A stretch of 44,437 nt of DNA from UBA4719 sp035654835 (GCA_035654835.1 DASRVZ010000212.1:1-44437); one strand, 5' to 3'; positions 1 through 7,172 are shown, counted from the first letter of the stretch. Numbers and translations: made by a program. Notes: generated by a model from the letters alone, not told the origin.

Positions 1-1
1 C

Positions 2-310
2 GTCCTGTTCGTGGTGCTGGCACTCAGCAAGCTGACCCGGACGTGGGGGCTCGAGCTGCGGACCTGGTTCGCGATCTACCCGATCTTCCTGTTGTTCGTC
101 GCCGGCGTGCACACCGGGATGCTGCGCTACCTCTTGCTCGCCTTCCCGTTGGGACTGCTGATGATCGGAAGTCCTGAGCCCGGCACGATCCCGCGCAAAC
201 GGGCGGCCCTGGTTGTCGCCGTCTGCGTCGTCAGCCTCGCGCTGCAGATCCCGTGGGTGGACAACGCCCTCGTGGTCACCCAGTTCGCCGGCAAACCCTG
301 GCTGCCCTGA
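2..310 (+). CDS. C-terminal end of a multi-pass membrane protein, possibly a mannosyltransferase (partial)
   Basis: The reading frame is open from the first bases of the window and ends in TGA at 308-310, so only the last 102 or so codons are present and the true start lies outside. At least three hydrophobic stretches are visible (around FAIYPIFLLFVAGV, RYLLLAFPLGLLMIG and AALVVAVCVVSLALQI), separated by short basic loops. The RYLLLAFPL segment near the C-terminus resembles the last part of PIG-V/DPM-dependent mannosyltransferase-like proteins of actinobacteria, but this family guess is tentative because the catalytic N-terminal part is missing. The next gene, pabB, follows directly. Confidence 0.55.
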   Translation, partial: VLFVVLALSKLTRTWGLELRTWFAIYPIFLLFVAGVHTGMLRYLLLAFPLGLLMIGSPEPGTIPRKRAALVVAVCVVSLALQIPWVDNALVVTQFAGKPWLP

Positions 311-360
311 GCGCGACATCAGCCAGATCGCTCACCACCAGCTCCACCTATGATTTCCGG

Positions 361-1419
361 GTGGGCTACGCACGCTTTGGCAGTCGACTGGCCCGCGACG
401 TGGTCGAGATTTCCCATGACGTCCAGTGCCTCGACAAAGGTGGATTCTGGGCCGTCGTCGTCACCTTTGAGGGCGACGTCACGTGCGTCCGATTCGGCCA
501 GGTGGTCGATCGGCCGGTGTCCGATCTGCAGGTGTCGGATCCACAGCCCACCGACGAACCCCCGTGGCAGGTTCCGGAGTGGGCGCCCCTGACTGGCGTC
601 TGGAGCACGTCCCTGAGCGAGACGGCATACCGATCTGGCGTGACCAAGATCCGCGACCGCATCGCAGCGGGCGAGGTCTATCAGGCGTGTCTCTGTCGGA
701 TCATGAGCCATCCGTTGACCGACGCCGCCGACCTGGCGAGTCTGGGAGCCCTTGTCGCGCAAGGCAATCCGGCGCCCCATGCCGGACGCATCTGCGTCCC
801 TGAGGCGGGGTTGGATCTGCTCAGCGCCTCACCTGAAGCATTCCTGATTCGGCATGGAGGCCAGATCGAGTCCCGTCCCATCAAGGGGACCGCCACGACG
901 CTGTCAGAGATGCTGGTCAAGGACTATGCCGAGAACGTCATGATCGCGGACCTCGTGCGCAACGACCTCTCCGCCGTATGCCGTCCAGGCACCGTCAGCG
1001 TGGACGCCCTGTGTGCGCCCGAGGACCATCCGGGGTTGACGCATCTGGTCACCACGGTCTCGGGGGAGCTGCGTCCGGGTCTGGGCTGGTCCGAGATCAT
1101 GGCGGCGACGTTCCCACCCGGATCGGTGTCAGGGGCGCCCAAGTCCTCGGCGCTGCGGGCCATCGCCGACCTCGAGGGTGTGCCGCGCGGCCCCTATTGC
1201 GGGGCGATCGGCTGGGTGGACGCGGACACCAACGAGGCCGAGCTTGCCGTGGGGATCAGGACGTTCTGGGCGGATCGGGACGGCTCGGGTCAGCGGACGT
1301 TGAGATTCGGCACCGGCGGCGCCATCACGTGGGGTTCGGACCCGGCCCAGGAATGGGCCGAAACAGAGCTCAAGGCGGCTCGCCTGATCGGACTCGCATC
1401 TGGGAAGGTGGAGCCGTGA
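361..1419 (+). CDS. pabB: aminodeoxychorismate synthase component I
   Basis: Converts chorismate plus ammonia to 4-amino-4-deoxychorismate, the first step of p-aminobenzoate and folate synthesis. The 352-residue product carries the chorismate-binding fold: RPIKGT at about residue 172-177, ENVMIADLVRNDL about 15 residues later, and PPGSVSGAPK at about 253-262. The lysine in PIKGT is the family marker for aminodeoxychorismate synthases; anthranilate synthases have alanine there. The frame is open from GTG 253, but the GTG at 361 is preferred because it gives the usual short N-terminus (VGYARFGSR) and avoids overlapping the upstream gene; no strong ribosome binding site is seen at either. A glutaminase partner (pabA) is not in the window. 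The stop overlaps the start of pabC. Confidence 0.9.
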   Translation: MGYARFGSRLARDVVEISHDVQCLDKGGFWAVVVTFEGDVTCVRFGQVVDRPVSDLQVSDPQPTDEPPWQVPEWAPLTGVWSTSLSETAYRSGVTKIRDRIAAGEVYQACLCRIMSHPLTDAADLASLGALVAQGNPAPHAGRICVPEAGLDLLSASPEAFLIRHGGQIESRPIKGTATTLSEMLVKDYAENVMIADLVRNDLSAVCRPGTVSVDALCAPEDHPGLTHLVTTVSGELRPGLGWSEIMAATFPPGSVSGAPKSSALRAIADLEGVPRGPYCGAIGWVDADTNEAELAVGIRTFWADRDGSGQRTLRFGTGGAITWGSDPAQEWAETELKAARLIGLASGKVEP

Positions 1420-2321
1420 GCGAACCAGACACGCGCGACCAGGGCACCAGAGACCGGGACACCAGCCAGAACCGTCGAGTTGGCGACGTCCGGGCGTGGG
1501 TCAACGGCGTAAGGGTGGATGCCACGGGCCCGTCGATCGCCGCAGTTGACCACGGCATCACGGTCGGTGACGGCGTCTTCGAGACGTGCAAGGTCATCGA
1601 CGGCGTTCCCTTCGCCCTGGCGCGACATGCGAGACGAGTGGACCGTTCGTTGTCCGGGCTCGGCCTACCTGCCCCTGACCACGCCGTCATCGATGCCGGC
1701 ATCAAGGATGTGCTGTCGGGCGATCCCATCGCCTACGGACGACTTCGCTACACGATCACCGGTGGCGCGGGCCCCCTCGGCTCCGACCGCGACACCTCAC
1801 CGTTGACCTACATCGTCACCGCCGGGCCGACGGCTCCGAACCCCGCCACAGCCAAGGTTGCCGTCGTGCCCTGGACCCGCAACGAACGCAGCGCCACCGC
1901 GGGACTGAAGACCACGTCATACGCGGAAAACGTTGTGGCACTTGCCTATGCCAAAGAACGCGGGGGAGCGGAGGCACTCTTCGCCAACTCCGTCGGCAAC
2001 CTCTGCGAGGGCACCGGAGCCAACGTCTTCGTCGTCGTGGACGGCGAGATCCTCACTCCGGACCTGGCCTCCGGACCGTTGGCCGGGGTAACCCGCGACC
2101 TGGTCATCGAGTGGTGTCGTGAGGAGGGGCTCACGGTCCGCTCCGAGCCGCTTCCGATGTCGATCCTGACCAGGGCTACGGAGGTCTTCATCACGTCGTC
2201 GATCAAGGACGTCATGGCCGTCCACGCGATCGACGACCGACTGCTCCCGGCACCGGGACCCGTGACAGCGCAGGTTGTCGAGATCTTCAACCGGCTGTCC
2301 CGCGAGCGCCTGGACCCATGA
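1416..2321 (+). CDS. pabC: aminodeoxychorismate lyase (class IV aminotransferase fold)
   Basis: A PLP enzyme that splits 4-amino-4-deoxychorismate into p-aminobenzoate and pyruvate. The 301-residue product has the fold-type IV pattern: GVFETCKVIDGVPFALARH near residues 54-72, the PLP lysine in GLKTTSYAEN near residue 165, and EGTGANVFVV near 200. The GTG start overlaps the pabB stop (GTGA, 1416-1419), indicating translational coupling. The first 25 or so residues are rich in D, R, T and Q and look disordered. Branched-chain aminotransferases and D-amino-acid transaminases share this fold; the pabB neighbour decides the call. Confidence 0.87.
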   Translation: MSEPDTRDQGTRDRDTSQNRRVGDVRAWVNGVRVDATGPSIAAVDHGITVGDGVFETCKVIDGVPFALARHARRVDRSLSGLGLPAPDHAVIDAGIKDVLSGDPIAYGRLRYTITGGAGPLGSDRDTSPLTYIVTAGPTAPNPATAKVAVVPWTRNERSATAGLKTTSYAENVVALAYAKERGGAEALFANSVGNLCEGTGANVFVVVDGEILTPDLASGPLAGVTRDLVIEWCREEGLTVRSEPLPMSILTRATEVFITSSIKDVMAVHAIDDRLLPAPGPVTAQVVEIFNRLSRERLDP

Positions 2322-2776
2322 GCGACAAACACGGTTGGGGTGGTGACGACCACAACGTCACCCTCGACGCCGGCGACGACGACTGGGAGTGGCGGCGCAA
2401 GATCCGCTCCAACCCCCACTCGCACCTGATCTATCGGATCATCGTCGGGGTCGTCGGCCTGGTCATCGTCGTCCTTGGTCTGATCCTGGTGCCGTTCCCT
2501 GGCCCCGGCTGGCTGATCGTCTTCCTCGGGCTGGCGATCTGGGCCTCCGAGTTCGAGTGGGCCCAGCGTTTGCTGCGCCAGGCCAGAGGCACCCTGCACG
2601 CCTGGGCCGTCTGGCTCAGGCCCCAACCCTGGTGGGTCAAGGGGCTTGTGCTCCTGCTCACGGTCGCGGCTGTCGCGGTGGTCCTCTGGCTGTTGTTCCT
2701 GATCAGCGGCGTCCCCGGCTTCTTCCCCGACAGCATCGAGCAGTGGCTCAAGAGCGTCCCCGGTCTGGCCCACTGA
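2318..2776 (+). CDS. PGPGW-domain small membrane protein (TIGR02611 type)
   Basis: A 152-residue protein with a charged, His/Asp-rich N-terminus, then two closely spaced hydrophobic segments around residues 42-80 that surround the motif FPGPGWLIVFLG, and a third near residues 106-132. The PGPGW motif followed by EFEWAQRLL is diagnostic of the TIGR02611/PGPGW family, small actinobacterial membrane proteins of unknown function. The start overlaps the pabC stop (ATGA at 2318-2321), so it is probably made from the pab transcript. No enzymatic role can be assigned. Confidence 0.82.
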   Translation: MSDKHGWGGDDHNVTLDAGDDDWEWRRKIRSNPHSHLIYRIIVGVVGLVIVVLGLILVPFPGPGWLIVFLGLAIWASEFEWAQRLLRQARGTLHAWAVWLRPQPWWVKGLVLLLTVAAVAVVLWLLFLISGVPGFFPDSIEQWLKSVPGLAH

Positions 2777-2781
2777 CCCGA

Positions 2782-2812
2782 TTGGCATGCGAATGCAGGG
2801 AGCGGCTATTCT
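2782..2812 (+). promoter_or_regulatory. probable promoter of tRNA-Val
   Basis: A TTGGCA hexamer at 2782-2787 and TATTCT at 2807-2812, separated by 19 bases, lie about 35 bases before the mature tRNA. The spacing is slightly long for a sigma-70-type promoter, but this is the only good -10 in the gap. Confidence 0.45.
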
Positions 2813-2847
2813 CCACTCCGCTGCCTGTATGCCGGGTGGCGTCGTCC

Positions 2848-2924
2848 GGACGTGTAGCTCAGCTGGTTAGAGCGCTCGCCTCACACGCGAGAGGTCGGGG
2901 GTTCGAGTCCCTCCACGTCCACCA
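2848..2924 (+). tRNA. tRNA-Val (CAC)
   Basis: A complete cloverleaf can be drawn. The acceptor stem GGACGTG (2848-2854) pairs with CACGTCC (2914-2920). The D-arm contains AGCTCAGCTGGTTAGAGC. The anticodon stem CTCGC/GCGAG encloses the loop CTCACAC, so the anticodon is CAC at 2882-2884, reading GUG valine codons. The T-arm contains GGTTCGAGTCC. The 3' ACCA is encoded (2921-2924), unlike the tRNA-Pro at the other end of the window. Confidence 0.97.
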
Positions 2925-2975
2925 ACCAAGGGGTCTTCCCTGAAATAGGCGTAGTTGTTCCCCGGAACGTCCGAG

Positions 2976-4502
2976 TTACTGGACTGTCCACTCCGAGGCG
3001 CTGTCCGCCGCCCTGAGGTTGGCCCTGGTGGCACGCTCGACATCCCGACGCTCCCCTTCGCTGGCCCGGGTGGGTTGGTGTGGTTTCTGGGGCGCCGACG
3101 CGAGCGCCTCGAGACAGCTCGTGGCCCACCGCTGAACGTCGTGGTCGACGACGGTCTTGCACATTGCCTTCATCCGCCGCCGTCGTTCGCTCTCGGGGGT
3201 GGTGATCGCCCGCATGATCGTTTGTTTGACCCCCTCGATGTCGTGCGGGTTGCAGATGAAGGCCTGGTGCAGCTCGCGCCACGCTCCGGTGAACTCGGAC
3301 AGCACCAAGGCTCCGCCCAGGTCGGGCCGGCTGGCGACGTACTCCTTGGCGATGAGGTTCATGCCGTCACGTAGGGGTGTCACGAGCAGCACGTCTGCGG
3401 CCACGAACATCGCCACCATCTCGGCACGCTGGCAGAAGTGGTGCAGGTAGTGCACGGCGGGCGAGCCCAGCACGGAGTACTCGCCGTTGATCCGTCCGAC
3501 CGTGCGCTCGACCTCCTCGCGCAGCAGGCGGTAGGCCTTCACCCGCTCGCGGCTCGGCAAGGCCACCTGCATGAACGTCACTGTGGGTGGGGCGATCGTC
3601 TTGTCGTGCAGCAGCTCCTCGTAGGCCTTCAGCCGGTGCCGGATCCCCTTGGTGTAGTCGAGCCGGTCGACGCCCAGCAGGAGGATCTCCGGACCGCCCA
3701 GGGACGCACGGATCTGCTCTGCGCGGGCACGGACTGCCGGAGTGCGCGCGAGGGCCGAGATCTCTTGGGCGTCCACCGAGATGGGTATCGCGCTGGCCCG
3801 CACCGTCCGTCGCGCCGGGTCGTCGCCAGGGGGCGTGAAGGTCACCGTGTCGCCCTTGGTCGACATGCCCAGCAGCCTGCGGCAGACCCGCAGGAAGTTG
3901 TCGGCATCGGCGGTGAGCTGGAATCCCAGGAAGTCGGCGCCCAGCAGACCCTCCACCAGGGCGCGACGCCACGGCAGCTGGGCGAACAGCTCGACCGGCG
4001 GGAAGGGGATGTGGTTGAACCAGCCGATGCGGACATCGGGTCGCAGCGCCCGCAGCATCGCGGGAACCAGCTGGAGCTGGTAGTCGTGCACCCACACGGT
4101 GGCACCCGGCGCGGCCACCGCGGCGATCGCCTGGGCGAAGCGGTGGTTCACCGTCCGATAGGTGTTCCACCAGTTGCGGTGGAAGGACGCCGGCACGATC
4201 ACGTCGTGGTAGATCGGCCAGAGGGTCTCGTTGCTGAACCCCTCGTAGTACTCCTCGATCTCAGCGGACGACAGGCCCACCGGGCACAGGAAAAGCCCTT
4301 CCTGGTGGAACGGTTCGGAGGCCGCACCGGGCTCGCCGGCCCACCCCACCCACGCCGCGCACCGGCCGGTCATGACCGACTCCAGGGCTGTCACCAGGCC
4401 GCCGGGACTGCGTTGCCACGTGACCCGGCCACGGGCGTCGAGCACACGTTCGACAGGCAGGCGGTTTGCGGCGACCACCAGATCGAACGTCGGTCCAGCC
4501 AT
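2976..4502 (-). CDS. otsA: trehalose-6-phosphate synthase
   Basis: Transfers glucose from a nucleotide-glucose donor to glucose-6-phosphate, giving trehalose-6-phosphate (GT20 family, GT-B fold, cytoplasmic). The 508-residue product shows the family landmarks in order: VVAANRLPVER at the N-terminus, VHDYQLQLVP, FNHIPFPP, DRLDYTKGI, and LRDGMNLIAKEYVASR near the C-terminal domain. The ATG is preceded by an excellent ribosome binding site (AGGAGGTGAAGGCTC before ATG on the minus strand). The C-terminal 40 residues are charged, low in complexity and beyond the usual core. No trehalose-phosphatase gene is adjacent. Confidence 0.95.
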   Translation of the reverse strand: MAGPTFDLVVAANRLPVERVLDARGRVTWQRSPGGLVTALESVMTGRCAAWVGWAGEPGAASEPFHQEGLFLCPVGLSSAEIEEYYEGFSNETLWPIYHDVIVPASFHRNWWNTYRTVNHRFAQAIAAVAAPGATVWVHDYQLQLVPAMLRALRPDVRIGWFNHIPFPPVELFAQLPWRRALVEGLLGADFLGFQLTADADNFLRVCRRLLGMSTKGDTVTFTPPGDDPARRTVRASAIPISVDAQEISALARTPAVRARAEQIRASLGGPEILLLGVDRLDYTKGIRHRLKAYEELLHDKTIAPPTVTFMQVALPSRERVKAYRLLREEVERTVGRINGEYSVLGSPAVHYLHHFCQRAEMVAMFVAADVLLVTPLRDGMNLIAKEYVASRPDLGGALVLSEFTGAWRELHQAFICNPHDIEGVKQTIMRAITTPESERRRRMKAMCKTVVDHDVQRWATSCLEALASAPQKPHQPTRASEGERRDVERATRANLRAADSASEWTVQ

Positions 4503-4639
4503 GAGCCTTCACCTCCTGCCCGCGGGGTCCGGTCCGCACGGTCGTACCGGCCCGGGTGCTCATCACGGCGTTGGCATCATTCGGCGCTGTGGGAGGTCGG
4601 CCTCGTATGTTCAGCACAGCACGGCCATGCGTCAGCGGG

Positions 4640-4762
4640 TCAGGGCCGAACGTCCCGTCGTCGAGATCGACGTTGCGCTTGCGGTGCGAGCTCTCGTCGG
4701 CTGTTTTCCCCCGCGTCCACCGCGGCCGATACAACCCGTAAGGTTCCGCGAATGACAGCCAC
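4640..4762 (-). CDS. possible 40-residue leader ORF upstream of otsA
   Basis: A GTG at 4762 follows a strong ribosome binding site on the minus strand (GGAGGTGAGGTTC then GTG) and opens a 40-codon frame starting MAVIRGTLRVVSAAVDAG and ending TGA at 4642-4640. The ribosome binding site and first codons are shared almost exactly with repeat copy B at 6667-6698, where the reading continues MAVIRGFTGRR. It may be a translated leader for otsA, or the broken 5' end of a lost gene. The composition of the tail (arginine-rich) argues for decay. Confidence 0.2.
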   Translation of the reverse strand: MAVIRGTLRVVSAAVDAGENSRRELAPQAQRRSRRRDVRP

Positions 4763-4777
4763 GAACCTCACCTCCGT
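4710..4777 (-). repeat. direct repeat copy A (ribosome binding site plus gene 5' end)
   Basis: This 68-base stretch matches 6632-6698 in the same orientation. The 32-base core 4746-4777 agrees at 31 of 32 positions with 6667-6698. The outer part agrees less well and has small indels. On the minus strand the core reads ribosome binding site, GTG start and codons for MAVIRG. Confidence 0.8.
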
Positions 4778-4833
4778 TTGTTCCGAGACTGCGTTCGCCG
4801 GACACTGTCAATGAGGTGACGAGGACTACTTAG

Positions 4834-5001
4834 AGACTTCTCCCAGGATCGGTGTCAGGCCGGCCAGACTCGGTCCAGGTGTTCGGGCAGCCGTATCTCG
4901 AGTGGCCGGCCTCGACCAGGCTCGTCACGATGCTGGTGCTGGCCGTGCCAGGCGCGCTACTCGCCGCAGCGATCGCCGAACGCACGGTCAAAGTCGCCTG
5001 A
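4834..5001 (+). pseudogene. possible C-terminal fragment of a membrane protein
   Basis: An open frame without a credible start runs from just after a TAG (4831-4833) to TGA at 4999-5001. It encodes about 55 residues. The last part reads TRLVTMLVLAVPGALLAAAI followed by AERTVKVA, which looks like the final transmembrane helix and basic tail of a permease-type protein. The length and the lack of upstream coding sequence suggest a remnant, but chance cannot be excluded in GC-rich DNA. Confidence 0.25.
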
Positions 5002-5074
5002 CGATCGGCGTCCACGCGCGGCGCAGGGCCCGCCTCCTACACGCGCGTAACTGTTCCCCGAGATCCCGGACGTG

Positions 5075-5785
5075 TCACGAGATGGCTTTGTTGCACGCTG
5101 CGAGGGCGGCTTCATACTTCGGCAGGACGGTCTTGTTCCAGTTCGTCAGCGCGGCCATGAACTGAGTGGTGGCGGAGGTCTCCTGCTTTCCGGCTGCAGC
5201 CTCCGCTCGCGTATCGCGCGCGATCATGGCTGTTCGCACGGCCGTGACCTTGGTGAGTCTTGCGGTCTGCGCTTGCGCCAATTTCGTTTGGGCAGCGGTT
5301 ACGGCCGGGTACTGAGCCATCTCGTCAGCGCAGGCAGGGGGAAGCTTGACGCCCTTCAAAGCCAGACAGGCCTTGAACAACGGTGAAAAGGCTTTGTACA
5401 GCTCGTTGGCACTGACAACCTTCTGCTGCGCAGCCTTGACTGTGGCGTTCAGTTTGACGAGGAGCCGGTTGATCTCCTCGACAGAGCCACCCCCGCTCAC
5501 GCTGATGGTGCCCACCCTGAGGTTCACGGAGAGCGAGTCCGTCACCACTTTGCCGGCCGCCTCATCCATCGCGAGACTGCCTTTGAGCCAGTCGTTGAAT
5601 GTCTTGCGGGCATCTTGGCAGGCCTTCGGGACCTCGCCAACGGCATCGCTGGCGGTGCCAACACGGTCTCCGTTGCCGCCTCCGCAGGCCGACAGAGCCA
5701 CAAGGATCGTAAGCATCAGAGCGATCCGTCGGGCCACGTTGCGCATCCTCGCCGGCTGGGCATCGGTAAGGACGTTCTGCGTCAT
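5075..5785 (-). CDS. putative lipoprotein of unknown function
   Basis: The 236-residue product begins with a basic N-terminus and a hydrophobic core ending in the lipobox LVALSAC, with the lipidated cysteine at residue 34 from the ATG at 5785 (or residue 21 if the internal ATG at codon 14 is used). The start at 5785 has a ribosome binding site (GGGAGATCCACC before ATG). After a glycine-rich linker the mature part is alanine-, lysine- and threonine-rich and largely helical; an AQTKLAQAQTARLTKV stretch suggests a coiled coil. Three cysteines beyond the lipobox (in KACQD, KACLA and PPACAD) and one near the end (LAACNKA) could form disulfides. I recognise no domain. It is the last gene of a three-gene minus-strand cassette. 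Confidence 0.8.
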   Translation of the reverse strand: MTQNVLTDAQPARMRNVARRIALMLTILVALSACGGGNGDRVGTASDAVGEVPKACQDARKTFNDWLKGSLAMDEAAGKVVTDSLSVNLRVGTISVSGGGSVEEINRLLVKLNATVKAAQQKVVSANELYKAFSPLFKACLALKGVKLPPACADEMAQYPAVTAAQTKLAQAQTARLTKVTAVRTAMIARDTRAEAAAGKQETSATTQFMAALTNWNKTVLPKYEAALAACNKAIS

Positions 5786-5796
5786 GGTGGATCTCC

Positions 5797-6093
5797 CTAG
5801 CTCATGGGAAGGAGGTTGCCGGCGGTCAAACCGATAGCGATGAAGACCGCGAACATCAGGTAGGCCAGATAGTCGCGTCCCCGCAGGTTCTCGCGATCCC
5901 ACGCGGTCGCGTAGCCCAACACGTTGCCGAGGAGACCCACGTAGGTCGCGGCCCACAGGAGGATCAGTCCGTACTCAACGGATGCACCCGAAGCCTGCCC
6001 CCCCTCGAAGTAGAACCTCGCCGTCACCATCGGGGCGGCAATTGCGACGATGGCGACCAGCAGCTGCAAAACGAATACCAGCCGAACACTCAT
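5797..6093 (-). CDS. small three-helix membrane protein, unknown function
   Basis: A 98-residue protein with three predicted membrane segments: VFVLQLLVAIVAIAAPMV near the N-terminus, YGLILLWAATYVGLLGNVLG in the middle, and YLAYLMFAVFIAIGLTAGNL at the C-terminus. Between helices 2 and 3 is a charged loop, WDRENLRGRD. I chose the ATG at 6093 because the longer frame runs into the upstream gene; no clear ribosome binding site is present, so it is probably coupled to the gene ending 17 bases upstream. The lipoprotein gene follows within 12 bases. No family is recognised. Confidence 0.72.
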   Translation of the reverse strand: MSVRLVFVLQLLVAIVAIAAPMVTARFYFEGGQASGASVEYGLILLWAATYVGLLGNVLGYATAWDRENLRGRDYLAYLMFAVFIAIGLTAGNLLPMS

Positions 6094-6110
6094 GGCTGGC
6101 CGTCCGGGCG

Positions 6111-6530
6111 TCAGCAGAACCCCCGGCGCGACTGGCTCCTGCGCAACATGATGTTCAGCGTGAGGAAGATGATCGTCACGCCTGCGAGGCCCAGTCCGCT
6201 GAGCAGCGTCGACCGCCCAGTCAAGAACGGCACGGAACGGCCTTCTGGGTCGGTGAAGAAACGCGAGATGAAAAAGACGTTGTGGCCGGCATCGCGCTGG
6301 ACCTCGTAGATATCCCAACCGCTGAGAGTGCGGCCCCCTCCTGAGCTCAGCCAGGGCATGAACGAGGCCGCGACCATTGCCCCACTGGCCAGAAGCGAGA
6401 TCGCGGCCGCGAGCAGCGCGCGCTTCCTCCAGTTGTGCGTCGCCGCGACGGCCACCGTGCCTTCATGGGGTCCCGGGCTCGTGCCTCCCACACCCGAGGG
6501 TTCCAACCGCTCTGCGACGCCGTCAGCCAT
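6111..6530 (-). CDS. two-helix membrane protein, unknown function, first gene of the cassette
   Basis: A 139-residue protein. After about 33 polar residues comes the helix ALLAAAISLLASGAMVAAS, then an extracytoplasmic loop of about 50 residues (SSGGGRTLSGWDIYEVQ and onward), a second helix LLSGLGLAGVTIIFLTLNIM, and a basic tail SQSRRGFC. The start at 6530 is supported by an ideal ribosome binding site (AGGAGG, 7 bases, ATG). The same frame stays open upstream to a GTG at 6683, which has its own good ribosome binding site inside repeat copy B; that start would add a 51-residue arginine-rich extension. The Gly-rich loop after helix 1 is common in uncharacterised actinobacterial membrane proteins, but I cannot name a family. 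Confidence 0.72.
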   Translation of the reverse strand: MADGVAERLEPSGVGGTSPGPHEGTVAVAATHNWRKRALLAAAISLLASGAMVAASFMPWLSSGGGRTLSGWDIYEVQRDAGHNVFFISRFFTDPEGRSVPFLTGRSTLLSGLGLAGVTIIFLTLNIMLRRSQSRRGFC

Positions 6531-6631
6531 CAGGTGACCTCCTGATCCAGCGTCCACCGCCTGGCGGAAGCGCAAGTAGAGGCGAAAGTCCCTACCGGCC
6601 CGCTCGACACCGAGCACCGGCCTGAGGCCTT

Positions 6632-6698
6632 CCCGCGTCCACAGCGGACTGCGACGACCCGTAAATCCGCGAATGACCGCCACGAACCTCACCTCCGT
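6632..6698 (-). repeat. direct repeat copy B (ribosome binding site plus gene 5' end)
   Basis: Same orientation as copy A at 4710-4777. The core 6667-6698 differs from copy A at a single base. On the minus strand it reads ribosome binding site, GTG at 6683, then MAVIRGFTGRRS in frame with the membrane-protein gene at 6111-6530. The N-terminal string RGFTGRR is reminiscent of sulfite-oxidase-like oxidoreductases, but the similarity ends there, so this is only a hint about the repeat's origin. Confidence 0.8.
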
Positions 6699-6705
6699 GG
6701 CTTAG

Positions 6706-7152
6706 ACCACCGTCGACGAACGCCACAAGGGCGGAGTTCGCACCGACACCCAGGCTCTACGCGCGATCGCTGTGGGCGCGGTGCTGCTGTATCACCTGTG
6801 GCCCAATCGGCTCACCGGTGGCTACGTCGGGCAAAACGCCTGGTGCCTGCGTCGACCCCTGTGCTCTTCCTGACGGCCTTGGGCGTGGTGGCCTGGGTTC
6901 CGCGGAATCTCTGGCGTCAGTTCCTCTACGAGATCATCGCCTCGACGGTTCAGGTCCAGAGCTGGCGGCTTGCGCATGACTCGGTGGACTACCTCGCCGC
7001 CAACAACAGCCCGTCACCGACGCAGCATTTCTGGACGCTGTCGGCGGAGGAACAGTTCTACATCGCTCTGCCACTGGTCCTGCTGGCGGCCACCGTGCTG
7101 GCCCGAGTCCTCCATCGTGGTCACCGGCGGGTGATCCTGACGGGGCTGCTGC
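6706..7152 (+). pseudogene. acyltransferase-3 (OafA/YrhL type) pseudogene with internal deletion and truncated ends
   Basis: Two fragments of one protein lie in different frames. Frame one (from about 6733) reads RTDTQALRAIAVGAVLLYHL then WPNRLTGGYVG, the classic N-terminus of membrane acyltransferase-3 proteins. At about 6827 homology jumps to frame three, RRAKRLVPAS followed by SWRLAHDSVDYLA and SPTQHFWTLSAEEQFYI, which normally lie some 60 residues further on. The VDVFFVISGFLIT segment between them is missing. There is no start codon after the in-frame TAG at 6703, and the frame runs into unrelated sequence after about 7150, so both ends are gone as well. Intact relatives O-acetylate cell-surface glycans; this copy cannot function. 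Confidence 0.85.
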
Positions 7153-7172
7153 GGACGGTCGCCTGCCGTATA

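Larger units (their letters stand above)
4503..5074. other. 572-base gap between otsA and the lipoprotein gene: repeat copy A, small ORF and gene fragment
   Basis: No full-length gene is convincing here. Next to otsA is its ribosome binding site. Then comes a short minus-strand ORF (4640-4762) that begins inside repeat copy A (4710-4777). A perfect TTGACA hexamer lies on the minus strand at 4806-4811 but has no matching -10. From 4834 to 5001 there is a plus-strand frame that looks like the end of a membrane protein. The last 70 bases before the lipoprotein stop hold nothing I recognise. Confidence 0.6.

Noticed and set aside
253..360. GTG 253 as the pabB start
   Set aside because: It would overlap the upstream gene by 58 bases and adds an arginine/serine-rich stretch not seen in the family; GTG 361 gives the normal N-terminus.
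2848..2924. tRNA-Val as an attachment site for an integrative element
   Set aside because: No integrase of that type lies nearby (xerD is a housekeeping recombinase far away) and the 3' end of the tRNA is not repeated downstream.
3438..4814. Long plus-strand open frame (458 codons) opposite otsA
   Set aside because: It has shadow-type composition (H, R, G, Q-rich) and the minus-strand frame encodes an unmistakable GT20 enzyme.
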